A stretch of 30,749 nt of DNA from Cladosporium sp. IMV 00045 (taxonomy: Eukaryota > Ascomycota > Dothideomycetes > Cladosporiales > Cladosporiaceae). Where the stretch lies: the NCBI GenBank assembly GCA_001931905.2, contig MSJI02000611.1:1-30749 (forward strand), written 5' to 3'. Below are positions 8,872 to 17,954 of the stretch, piece by piece. Position 1 is the first letter of the stretch, and each line of letters opens with the position of its first letter. The notes under the pieces were generated by a model, which was not told the origin of the DNA, ran no database searches, and saw only the letters and a program-made list of their open reading frames with translations. Made by a program: the position numbers and the translations under genes.

Positions 8872-11298
8872 TGATTGATTTGGGGAAGTGTTACGTTTCT
8901 TTCTATCTTTGTTCTTTATTTTATGCTGTTTTTGTGTATCACATTACATTTCTTGTTTTCGAGTGGAAAAGTCTATCGGCGCGACGTTTCTTTCTTTGGT
9001 TGTTGTCAATTTTTTAGAGACGGGAAGGGGGAAGGGTAGATGTATGTGTGAGATATCCATCATCCATTGCGACCTTTTCCAAAGACAGACTCGTTCAATG
9101 AATGCTTCTTAAACGTGTATCCCCTACCTCTCTTCCCGTCGCACTCTGGCTGTATGGCATATTCACAGGTATTCTACCCAACTTCAGAAGCGGTGCGACA
9201 GGGCATGGTAAAAGAACTCGAGTTGCACGACTATCGTGCCACTACTGCATGAACTCCTTGCTTGCCCGATCTAATTGATTGATCAATTTATCTATCGGCG
9301 TTGCGTCCGGTGCTGTGCGGTTACGCGAGCTTTTAGAAGGCTCGCGTGTACGCAGCTAGTCAGTACTTGGGAGTTGATGATGCGTTGACTGCTAGGACTA
9401 TATGGTTTGTTTGATAGATTGTTTGTTGACTGAACACTTCTTGCACAATTCGACGAAAGATTGGGGATTTCCTCTCATACCTCACGATTTGTCACGAGAG
9501 GTGCAAGGTATACATGTATAGATTGCGTGAGCCCTCGACAATCATCCTAGACGGTGATTCGTCTAACCCAATCTTGATCTTCATGTCTGAGTTTCTTGCT
9601 GGAACGAAAGTTTGTTGCCATTGACCTGGATTACCACTGGTCAGGCATAGTCCGGCATTACAACCTTGAGTTCTCCAAGACTTTCAAGTAGCGCCGATGT
9701 CTGTCTGCCGTTGCAGCAGTCTTGTTGGTGGCTTTTCTGCAATTGAGACGTATAGCCTGAGCCAACCGTTCAACTCAAACGCAATCTCCACAGGAATGCG
9801 ACAGATCGCATGCATGTGCACCTGGTTCAGTATTCAGCCTCATCATCCCCTTGTTCGAAATACGTAGTCGTACAGATGTTTCAAGCCCGCAAAGGCCACA
9901 ATGACAAGAACGGGCGAATGCTTGCCGTATCATCAAACATGTCGTGTTTCGGAGGCGGAACAAAAGATCCAACAAACAATGATAATAACAAAGTGCTTGC
10001 TGCCCGAGTCCCTTTCGCAGTCTCGCCCCCAATCTGCAACTCACCAACCACAAAGCCAGTACGCATCACCGTCGAATGGTATCTGCACAAGAGCTGACCC
10101 GCGCCAGCCAGCCTCAAATGTTAACCCGGAGCCAATCGCGCTCCACGTACGATCAATCCGTGAGTCTGCATGTTTGCCGGGTGTTTAAGCTGGCGCCCGG
10201 CGACCGGAGAAAAAGCTTGCTTTCGGGCCCTGGCTGGGATTTTGCCTGCGACTGGTCACTTTGGTTGCAGTAGCGAGATGTTTACCTGCCTGTGCTTACT
10301 CTTTTCTGACTCTGCCCTTGTCGATTATGCCCTTGTCCACACGGCACTACAGATGCATGCTAAGCCCCAGCCGTTCGTCCAGTGGGAGAATGCGTTCGGT
10401 GGGGGGCAGCCACACACGCATTGGCTCCAAGGACTTGTGGAGACGGGCATGCCGATGAGGACTGGTTCCCACCTTTCGTGAAGAGCCGCGAGAGCAAGAT
10501 GTATGAGCTGGCCAGGCGAATGATCATCTGCCACGCGAGTTTCTGGACGCCTGGGCAATTTCTGTACTCGGGAGACCTCTCGATGCGCTGGACATATCTC
10601 ATTCGCTGGGGAAGGCGGATTTCGCTAAGAAAACCTGCAATCAAGCGAAGCAACTCCCAATTTCTGCGGTCTCTGTCACCGCATCATCCATTTGAATTCG
10701 TCCTCACCTCCGCGTGTCGTGCAGGGCTGGTCCCAACGCTCGGGACGTGGCAGGTCGTACTGGACGGGAGGCGTTGGGGGACCGCGTTTCATGAGCTTGT
10801 CCTCCGGTGCAATGATCTTGCAGCGTTGCCCTTTTGCTCTCCATCCTATTATGCCACTAAATGCTGCTGTACGTCGGCACACTTCGCCTTTGCCGTGACT
10901 TTGGCTTTGTCTTGCTTTGATCTGCCTTAGTCTCTTTAGCTCTGGCATTGGAGGGCGAGATGTGAATCTTTGGGCATCTCGATGCGATGGGCTGGCTCTC
11001 CAAAGGTTACTTGAATCTTGGTCTTTCCCCATCTGCTCTGTTGTAGGTTTTGTTTTTCTTTGGGGCTTTTGCCTTTCTTGGATTCCTTTGCGGCTTTTGG
11101 GCTCGTGCCTTGCCTCTTCATGCATGTCGACTACTTCGTCCTACCCTCTCATTTCGACTTCTTGACTTGCCCTTGCTGCTTTGCAGAAGTGTACTCTCTT
11201 TGTCCTAGGATTTCACCGTCGCCGCCGGACATTTGCAAAATCTGGTCGTCCCTACTGTCCGTCACGTTTATTAAATGAGTATCTGAGCTACGAGGTCA
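8872..11298. other. 2.4-kb gene-poor intergenic region, partly leader of the gene at 11299
   Basis: No recognisable gene. The first about 250 bases after the SEC7 stop are T-rich and probably include its 3' UTR. Open frames here (the largest about 180 codons, 10382-10930, plus strand) start on non-ATG codons, resemble no family I know and have no supporting splice structure. The last 400 bases become strongly pyrimidine-rich on the plus strand. No tRNA or transposon signature was found. Confidence 0.55.
10905..11270 (+). promoter_or_regulatory. Pyrimidine-rich tract upstream of the gene at 11299
   Basis: The plus strand is dominated by CTTT, TTTG and CTTG runs (for example around 11035-11095 and 11140-11220), ending about 30 bases before the proposed ATG at 11299. 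Long CT-rich tracts just upstream of the start are typical of promoters and leaders of filamentous fungal genes. No TATA box is claimed. Confidence 0.45.
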
Positions 11299-12670
11299 AT
11301 GGGCCTCATCATCGACGATCGTGGGCACTATCGAGGATGGCTGGCCTCCTTCCTTTGTTGCTGTGCGGCTTTGACGGAGGATGAGCATCCCAAGGAACGA
11401 GATGGTTACAAAGCTTCTAGTGAGTATCTTGCAGATATGCATATTCCCCTCTGCTAACATTGATACAGCCGCCGCGAAGGAACAGCAGTATCACCAAGAG
11501 CTCAATCTCAGAACACTACCTACCTTACCCAACCGCGTCCATGTCTCTCAGGATACCAAGTCCGAGTTCGACAATAACTCCCTTCACGACTCTCGCTCTT
11601 CTGACACTTTCAATCTATCCAAGTCGCCAGACTTCGACGCCGACTCGCTCCTTCCACAGCCAGGCAAAAGCGAGGTGGAGCACACCGAAACCCTTCCATT
11701 TCCTCCCGCAGACCAACCAAACAGGAGTGCTCAACCTACCCGTGACTCCCGTCGAGTACATTGCAGCCCTAGCGGATCGATCTCGGCACAGAGTCTTGTT
11801 CCTCTGCCACTGGGTCCAGTCGTTCTCCGGGACCCTTCTGAATTGACACAGACCCAGAGCAAATCAGCTACTACACCTAGTCCTACGACAGACAAACGAT
11901 GGCATCGAAGATCAGAGTCCACCCAAGACTTGCTAGATCGCTCGACTCATCAGCCTTACTTCGAGACCCGAGAGTCGCCGTACCAGAGATGCAGCCGACG
12001 AAGCACAGAGACTCTAGCCATGCGGTCGATTCCGTCAGATCATACTAGACACCCCATGCCAACCCAGACGTCAGCAACAATCTCGATAGTCCCGAACGAG
12101 CGCCCTCGAACAGGAGCCCGTCTACAGCGCAAGCGGTCGAATCATTCCCACGTCTCCCACAGCAACGCAGACGACTCAGACGTCGAAAAAGAAATTCTAG
12201 AGCTCAACACTATCGTCGAAGAACGCCGTGCCGAGACAAACAAAGCAAACCCGAACCACAGCCATATCCCAGCCGTGGCTCCTTCGATGCAAATCCGCGC
12301 TCGCTCAGAGACGCTGAACGATATTGGATCCGCTCTCTCGAGGCCCTTGGCTACGCATCACGACCCACATGCCGCTGAAAGAGAAGATGAGGATGCTCGA
12401 CAACTCACACCCAGGACCTCCAAAGCCCTCGTCTCAGGCTGGTTATCGAACGTAGCAACCTCAACTCCTCCACCTCCTTCTGCTGCTCACGCCCAAAACG
12501 CCTCAGTCAACGAGCCCTTCCACGACAGCGCCGCAACCTCACAGCACGCTCGCGCACCTTCAACCAGCTCATCCGCCACGCCATCGTATACACTCGAGTC
12601 GTCGCCGACCGTGTCAAAGCGGTATAGCAGGAGCTTGATGATCACTCCTATCTCGCCCTCCGGCGACTAA
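11299..12670 (+). CDS. Conserved-looking low-complexity protein of unknown function (2 exons, 440 aa)
   Basis: Not recognised. Exon 1 is 11299-11419 and exon 2 is 11469-12670, around a 49-nt intron with donor GTGAGT, branch-like CTGCTAAC and acceptor GATACAG. Splicing joins an N-terminus starting MGLIIDDRGHYRGW, with a paired cysteine LASFLCCAAL at about 15-24, to a long Ser/Thr/Pro/Arg-rich, probably disordered region. The only ordered-looking stretch is the acidic segment DDSDVEKEILELNTIVEERRAE. Reading without splicing from the ATG at 11381 gives a 429-codon frame that keeps the intron as coding; I reject that because the intron signals are strong and the upstream exon fits in phase. N-terminal Gly2 and the Cys pair could allow lipidation, but position 6 is Asp, not the usual Ser/Thr for myristoylation. 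Possibly a scaffold or regulatory protein; function unknown. Confidence 0.75.
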
Positions 12671-13334
12671 GATGGGGTCGGGTTTAAAGAAGGCGCGGCG
12701 AAGAGGGTCGGTGTGGCGTTGTGACGTGCTGGGCACGGTGTGATATGGAAGTGTTACGATTATGGAACGATTTGATTTGGATTATTATGAATATGACGGG
12801 ATACCCGGGTTTGTGTTATGGAGTTCTGGACTTGTTTCACTTGTGGTGAGGTGTTTCTTTCGGTTACAGGAGTGTAGTAAGGGATCTCGATGGATAGAAT
12901 TGTACGAGTTACTTCCTTCCTCCGGGCCTTCTTTTCTGAGAGTGATTGACAGGCTTTCGTATGTGCTTCTTGCATTCACTTATTTCTAGGCCGTTTCAAA
13001 TGCAGCGGCTTGGCACGTCGTTCACTCGCTTGCCTATTTGAGGAGCAGACACCAGCTTTGTTTGTTATTGCTTTCGACTCCGCTCGACAACCTCAACTTT
13101 ACGTACAGCAATAATCCCGGACAGCTGCGATCGGAACAACAGCTATTCGGCAGTCTTGGACTTGAGTCATCTGAGCAGTGAGGCTGCGAAGTCGAATACT
13201 CGGACCACCCGGTAAACCTGATCCCATAGGTCGGTTCTCTCTGATCTTGTGTTCTGTGAACCTCTCATCGATTGGTATTGACTCTATAGACTCCCATACA
13301 ACTGCAAATCATATCCAGCTTCGTCAACGCCGCA
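12671..13334. other. Intergenic region without recognised gene
   Basis: Likely the 3' UTR of the gene ending at 12670 followed by upstream sequence of the broken F-box-like copy. Only short frames occur. No ATG exists on the plus strand between about 13002 and 13560, which matters for the pseudogene call that follows. Confidence 0.5.
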
Positions 13335-14174
13335 ACGTCAAGTCTGGGTCACCTCGAAAAACTCCCACTCGAGATTCGCGAGCAGATCTACGCCCTTCTG
13401 CTTCAGGAAACCAAGCCCATCCTGATCGATCAAGACGAGGAAATAGCAAATGGCAAGCCCAGACGCGCCCGGCGTAGCCTCAAGCACCTCAAGGACCACG
13501 AGAACCCTGTTGAATTGTTGAGAACCTCTAGAAAGATCAAGGTCGAAGCGGCTCCTATCCTTTATGGCTCCGACATCTTTATCTTTTTCAACACTAGCGT
13601 CCTCTGGGACTTTTTCCGAACCTGTCCTCAGATGAGCCAGCACCTCCGCCACATCAAGATCGAACAAATTTCTTTTAAGGATGTGTTTCCTTTGCCTACA
13701 ACTTTTTTCCCATTGCGCGGCGATGAAGTTGCATCACCTAAAGTTATCCCACTTCGACTTTTGCTTTAGCGATCCAGAGTCCGTGGAAACGAAGAGTCGA
13801 GTCGACGAAAACATTGAATCGCTCGTCAGCAGTTCTTTGCCACTGTTACGACGTCTTCAAGCCAACTTCCAAGACACCAATGTCAAGATTGATATTCTGG
13901 ACGTGATGGAGATAAGTCTTGAACCCTGCGCGACCGAGGACGAACACGAAGATCATGCACATACCTAACAGGTTTATGTGCTTGGTCGTCGGCGAGAACC
14001 CTCTATTCCGTCACCAAAACGCCTCATCCTCTGCGGCGACGAAGACCACAAGGAAACCACAAGGAATATTGGTATTGCAAATGCGTATGTGCGGACGCCC
14101 CGGCTAAGAACGATCAATTCAACCAAAAACTGAGGGCAGAGGTTGCAAAGCAACTCGGCTTGCCTGTCGGTTGA
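13335..14174 (+). pseudogene. Broken F-box-like (LPxEIRxxIY) family protein, upstream tandem copy
   Basis: The translation contains the family signature LEKLPLEIREQIYALLL, then LLRTSRKIKVEAAPILYGSDIF, which matches the copy at 14920-15732 (KQICAETAPILYGTRHF). Segments in shifted frames continue the same protein: AAMKLHHLKLSHFDF, then KIDILDVMEISLEPC (matching SILDVLKVDLGPG), then DQFNQKLRAEVAKQL near the end (matching FDRQLREVVAAEL). Three lesions are visible: a +1 shift explained by one extra T in the T6 run at 13703-13708, an in-frame TAA at 13966-13968, and a tandem 11-bp duplication at 14045-14066. There is no in-frame ATG; an ACG at 13335 sits where the start would be expected. Total span (about 280 codons) matches the neighbouring copy (270), so introns are not needed to explain the breaks. 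A gene with several poor introns remains a weaker alternative. Confidence 0.72.
14045..14066 (+). repeat. 11-bp tandem duplication ACCACAAGGAA x2
   Basis: Two perfect adjacent copies (14045-14055 and 14056-14066) inside the broken F-box-like gene. Removing one copy joins the frame reading LILCGDEDHKE directly to YWYCKCVCADAP, so the duplication accounts for the last frameshift. Confidence 0.8.
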
Positions 14175-14919
14175 GCTGAGCAATACCAGCTCATGCTACT
14201 TTCGAACAATCACACGGTTGATCGAGGCTACTTTCTTCGGCTCGTTGCATGAGCATCACTACCCCCTACATCATCCTGGTCACGTTGTCTTTTGACCTAT
14301 CAAATGCGCCAACGGTATGCCTGCAACCGGTTCATTGGAGAATATTCTACTCTTCTGGGTGGTGCGAGTTCTTCCCTCAAAGCTTGTGCTGCAGCACTTG
14401 TGTCTGATCGAATTATGACTGCCACTAATTTTCTATCTTGCATGTTCATGGAGGATTATGGGTGGGAATGCGGGAGCGGAATACTCTGAGTGTGCAACAT
14501 GCACTCTGTGAGGGTTAATCGCCTTGTTCTTCTCTTGATCTTTTCTTTTTGGGTCTCACTTCTTTGATAGCTTTAGAGACAATTGAATACACATGACAGT
14601 TCTCACGATCTTATTGTCACATGTACATGCACATCCAGCGACTGAATCCAAATCACGTGATAGAGTTGCTGCCTACACGACGGTTCATGTGAGCCAGTGA
14701 ATGATTGGCCATGTGAAAGCCTACTTCTTGCATTTGCAACTCACTGTTCAGCCTTTTCTCCTTCAGCACAACTTCACGATGTTGCACACCACACCAATAT
14801 CACGTCGAAGAACAACTGGAACTCACCTCGGTCAACTCGCGACAACACAACACTACAACATCACATCACCACAAACCACAAAATAAACTGCATTTACATC
14901 TTCGAAGACAAGCGAGCAC
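14175..14919. other. Spacer between the two F-box-like copies
   Basis: About 740 bases with no recognised gene. It should contain the promoter and 5' leader of the downstream copy. The last 150 bases are A/C-rich (ACAACACAACACTACAACATC and similar), as in many fungal 5' leaders. A frame with ATG at 14701 runs in the same phase as the downstream gene but stops at TAA 14884-14886, leaving that gene without an obvious ATG. Confidence 0.5.
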
Positions 14920-15732
14920 ACGATCGCGACTCTCGGCCTTCTTGGGAAGCTTCCACCCGAGCTACGCAACAGGATCTACTCTCTTGTGCTCGCTCCGCAA
15001 AGCAAAGCCGAATTGCAAATCAAGAGACCTAGAGGAAGCACACACTACCGAGTGACCCACCGTTATCCTCGGAGACTGAATCGCAACGACATCATACAGA
15101 TTGCATTCAAGTTCAGCGGGATCGCTTTGATCTTCGCGAGCAAGCAGATATGTGCGGAGACTGCACCAATCCTTTACGGTACACGCCACTTTCGATTTCA
15201 AGACATGAGCGTGCTTGAACAATTCCTAGACCAGATCAACGAAAACAAGCGGCATCTACGTACAATAAGTGTACCAGATTTCGGGTGGGACGACGAGTCA
15301 TACAACCCAGCTCGTCGTGCCATGAAGGCATTGATGGCAGCTGGCGGTCTTCGTACCTTAGGCATCACGTGTCCCAAATCGTTGAGGCGCGTAAGTCACG
15401 ATCGCTTGACAGTTATTGTAGCGATCTGCAAACCGTTTCTTGAAGAGCTAAAAAGATCTGGCGATTCCAACAATGTGAGTAAGAGCATTTTGGACGTTCT
15501 GAAAGTTGACCTTGGTCCAGGCTTGTTTCAGCGACATGAGACCATTTGGCATAGTCCAAGATGCAAAAACACTGTCGATTGCGAATGTTCGGACTACTTG
15601 ACGACTGTCAGAGTCAAGCGTTTCGACCGCCAACTGCGAGAGGTCGTGGCTGCAGAGTTGGATATCTCGGACAAATTAGAACAGGGGATTGCTTCCTGGC
15701 AACGGCAAATACTCACCAGACTCGGGCCATGA
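14920..15732 (+). CDS. F-box-like (LPPELRNRIY) family protein, downstream tandem copy; start uncertain
   Basis: An intact frame runs from 14887, just after a TAA at 14884, to TGA at 15730-15732. It carries LGKLPPELRNRIYSLVLAP, the N-terminal signature of a large, expanded family of filamentous-fungal F-box-like or DUF7730-like proteins. ICAETAPILYGTRHFRF follows at about residues 75-91, then an alpha-helical region and a Cys-bearing stretch KNTVDCECSDYL near the C-terminus. Family members are usually 200-350 aa and are presumed to act as substrate adaptors, though few have been tested. No in-frame ATG exists between the stop and the signature; an ACG at 14920 lies where the ATG sits in related proteins. 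Either an upstream exon supplies the start (possible acceptor CTTCGAAG near 14900), a non-AUG start is used, or the start has been lost. I place the start at 14920 for convenience only. Confidence 0.65.
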   Translation, partial: TIATLGLLGKLPPELRNRIYSLVLAPQSKAELQIKRPRGSTHYRVTHRYPRRLNRNDIIQIAFKFSGIALIFASKQICAETAPILYGTRHFRFQDMSVLEQFLDQINENKRHLRTISVPDFGWDDESYNPARRAMKALMAAGGLRTLGITCPKSLRRVSHDRLTVIVAICKPFLEELKRSGDSNNVSKSILDVLKVDLGPGLFQRHETIWHSPRCKNTVDCECSDYLTTVRVKRFDRQLREVVAAELDISDKLEQGIASWQRQILTRLGP

Positions 15733-16256
15733 TGGACTCATGAAAATGAGCGGAGGCAAGCCTAATGCTTTGAGTCTTGCTCGTTGCAAACCAGGGGTCA
15801 TCATGCATTTTTAGCGGGCGAATGGCTGGGAGGGCGGATCAACAACGAGATTGGATGCACGACAGCACGACGAATGGAAGCTCATGGGATACCTGTCGGG
15901 CATCGGAATCCGGTGGATGGTACTTTGCGACTCGAAGAACAGTGGTGGGTCTTACATGGCGAGAGAGGACTCGGTGTTGTCTTGTGTTCATTTCAAACGA
16001 AAAGAGTGACCGCGGCTCGAAGGAACAGTGAAGTGAAAGTATCAGTTCGATACCATGAAGTGCTGCCAGCAGCTTTCCAATACATACATTTTTAAACTAT
16101 ACATGCCTGTCAAATTTCTTTGTCGTGTATTCATGCCGTCGTTAATATATTCTCGCTGCTCCTCACGCACTGTAAATCTATATCCAAGAAATCCTTATTA
16201 CTTATCCAATGTCGTAAGGCCAGTCGTCGACTGCAAGTTTTTGCGAATCGTTTCCT
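15733..16256. other. Intergenic region between convergent genes, with an unexplained open frame
   Basis: This separates the F-box-like copy (+) from the nuclease (-), which converge here, so it should hold both 3' UTRs. An open frame at 15784-16095 (plus, opens on TTG) reads HHAFLAGEWLGG and LRLEEQWWVLHGERGLG. It looks protein-like but has no ATG, no family match that I recognise and no splice structure. It may be chance or a relic. Confidence 0.45.
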
Positions 16257-17954
16257 CTAGGGAAGATAAGTCAGGTCTATCGCTGGTATTTCCGTCGGCA
16301 GTGTCGGCAGATACTTGAGATAAGACTCTGGTGGTGGCGGTGTTGGTGATTCACACAAGTCTACGACATCCCGGATTTCTTTTGGCTTCTTCGCTGATTG
16401 AGCAGGCGACGCTGCGGTTGCATCTTTACTTGGTCTGCCGCGTTTCTTCGGCGCGGGCTGCGAAATCACGCTTTCAGCTTGTGTTGTAGCTGTTTCTTTC
16501 ATCGGCCTGCCACTTTTCCTTGGTGCAGTCTCTCTTGAGGCATGGTCAACCTCGATCGGTTGCGAGGGGCTCACAATGAATGCTCTATGACTGGTACCCG
16601 TTCGTGTATTCGGATCGCTCGCGGGTAGTCGACGATTGCCATTCTGATTCCTCGGTTGCACTGAAGGCTCAAGATTGGCCAACGATTCTTCTGACAATCC
16701 TTGTAAAAGACAGTTCAAAAGAGTGCATTCAACTCGAGCGCCGGGATCATAACGCGATCCCTTTTCTCCCATGGTAGACCAATCCTCGTCATCAGGCGCA
16801 ATGCTGATGTCGATTTCAATGGCGGGAAGAGGGTAGAAGGTGACCTTTCTCTCGAATTCCGCATCGTCGGCACTTCCAGCTTGCTCCTTTCTCGTTTTCT
16901 TCAACTGAATATCGTATCTCGCAGCAAGAGCGGCCTTGTCTTGGGGTGTTGTTGACGCAAGGTGTTGTACCATGAACACAGGGGCAAGATTTTTTATGAA
17001 GTTTTTGGTCGAAAAATTGAATTCCTCACGGAAGAGAACCCTCAGCTTAGGTTGATCGATGCGTCGATGCCAACCGTTTCTCAGGCCACGTAAGTTGTGC
17101 AGTTGTTCGAAAGTCGATATGGTCGGGTGACAAGAATACTTGAGAGCTTTTTGGTCTGGAAAATTGGATGGTATTTGTTTCCGAATACCTTGACTCAACA
17201 TAGCTTCTTCGAGTAAAGCTCTCCAGACAGGTAACTCGTACGCTGACGCACGACAGAGTGCATGGGCAATACCATGCTGCTTCCGCGAGAGCAGCATTGC
17301 AGTTTTAGGCCCACAGCCAGGAAGGCCCTTGGGATCATAGTCGCCACCAGCCAACATCGCAAATAGGACAAAGCTCTCGGGGTCCAGGTCGTAATCTGAC
17401 AAAATCTTATCCTGTCGATGCACATAAACCTTATCTTTGCTCCATTGAGGTCCAGTTTTGTGTGCGCGAACTATGCAGGTGGCGCCAAACATAAGCGCAT
17501 CTGAGTCGTCTGTCCAAACCGCGTCCACAATGCCCAATTGCTGCATGGCTGCACACTCGGCTTCAGCTTCACCGGGTGCTTCGTGATGCGGTATTTTGAG
17601 ATGATCAAGAACTTGGCGAAGCAGTCGGGTTCTTCCATAGTCGACCTTATTACCGCCTTGCCGATTCCTTTTCCAGGGCCGGCGGGGTCCATCAAATACA
17701 AAAATCATTTGAATGTTTCGCATCATGAGATTCAGTATCCGGTACATGATGGTCTTCTCAATGCTGTTGGCAGCAGGCTCCTTCTCACGTATGGCTTTCA
17801 GCGCTGCTTCAGTGAGATTGCTGAATCGCCATCCCGCCTCATCAACGGCAACTCGGAATGGTCTGCCGTGTCTTCCGTAGTGATCAGTCGCAAGTTCCGC
17901 AATTGACACCAGTTCTCCTTCGCCAATCTCCTTCCATAAGCCGGGAATTCCCAT
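16257..17954 (-). CDS. XPG/FEN1-superfamily structure-specific nuclease, GEN1/Yen1-like, with AT-hook tail
   Basis: Intronless, 565 aa. It is predicted to cut branched DNA such as flaps or Holliday junctions in the nucleus. The N-terminus MGIPGLWKEIG is the XPG-N start, required free in this superfamily, which fixes the start at 17954. Metal-binding acids are all present: D38 in RVAVDEAGW, D88 in FVFDGP, E129 and E131 in APGEAEAEC, D150 and D152 in TDDSDALMFG, and D205 in AGGDYD. The helix-hairpin-helix-like GLPGCGPKTA follows at 210-219. Then come a region with LRVLFREEFNFS and VTFYPLP that may be the chromodomain-like part seen in GEN1/Yen1, and a basic tail with two AT-hook cores (GRP at 482-484, KKRGRP at 503-508). 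The last 30 residues are Pro-rich with acidic residues. The family is certain. Whether it is the true Yen1 orthologue or one of the extra fungal XPG paralogs is not, so no symbol is given. Confidence 0.88.
   Translation of the reverse strand: MGIPGLWKEIGEGELVSIAELATDHYGRHGRPFRVAVDEAGWRFSNLTEAALKAIREKEPAANSIEKTIMYRILNLMMRNIQMIFVFDGPRRPWKRNRQGGNKVDYGRTRLLRQVLDHLKIPHHEAPGEAEAECAAMQQLGIVDAVWTDDSDALMFGATCIVRAHKTGPQWSKDKVYVHRQDKILSDYDLDPESFVLFAMLAGGDYDPKGLPGCGPKTAMLLSRKQHGIAHALCRASAYELPVWRALLEEAMLSQGIRKQIPSNFPDQKALKYSCHPTISTFEQLHNLRGLRNGWHRRIDQPKLRVLFREEFNFSTKNFIKNLAPVFMVQHLASTTPQDKAALAARYDIQLKKTRKEQAGSADDAEFERKVTFYPLPAIEIDISIAPDDEDWSTMGEKGSRYDPGARVECTLLNCLLQGLSEESLANLEPSVQPRNQNGNRRLPASDPNTRTGTSHRAFIVSPSQPIEVDHASRETAPRKSGRPMKETATTQAESVISQPAPKKRGRPSKDATAASPAQSAKKPKEIRDVVDLCESPTPPPPESYLKYLPTLPTEIPAIDLTYLP

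Noticed and set aside
10382..10930. 182-codon plus-strand frame in the gene desert
   Set aside because: Opens on GTG rather than ATG, has no recognisable motif and no splice signals; treated as chance.
10676..11125. 149-codon basic minus-strand frame opposite the CT-rich tract
   Set aside because: Its Lys/Arg/Gln richness is what the complement of a pyrimidine-rich promoter gives; no homology recognised.
11381..12670. Unspliced 429-codon version of the gene at 11299
   Set aside because: It would translate a 49-nt segment that has a consensus donor, a CTAAC branch and a CAG acceptor; the spliced model gives a coherent start.
13683..13728. 46-nt intron in the broken F-box-like gene
   Set aside because: GT-AG and phase fit, but the acceptor ATGAAG has no pyrimidine tract, it is shorter than other introns here, and it would remove sequence (AAMK) that aligns with the sister copy (RAMK).
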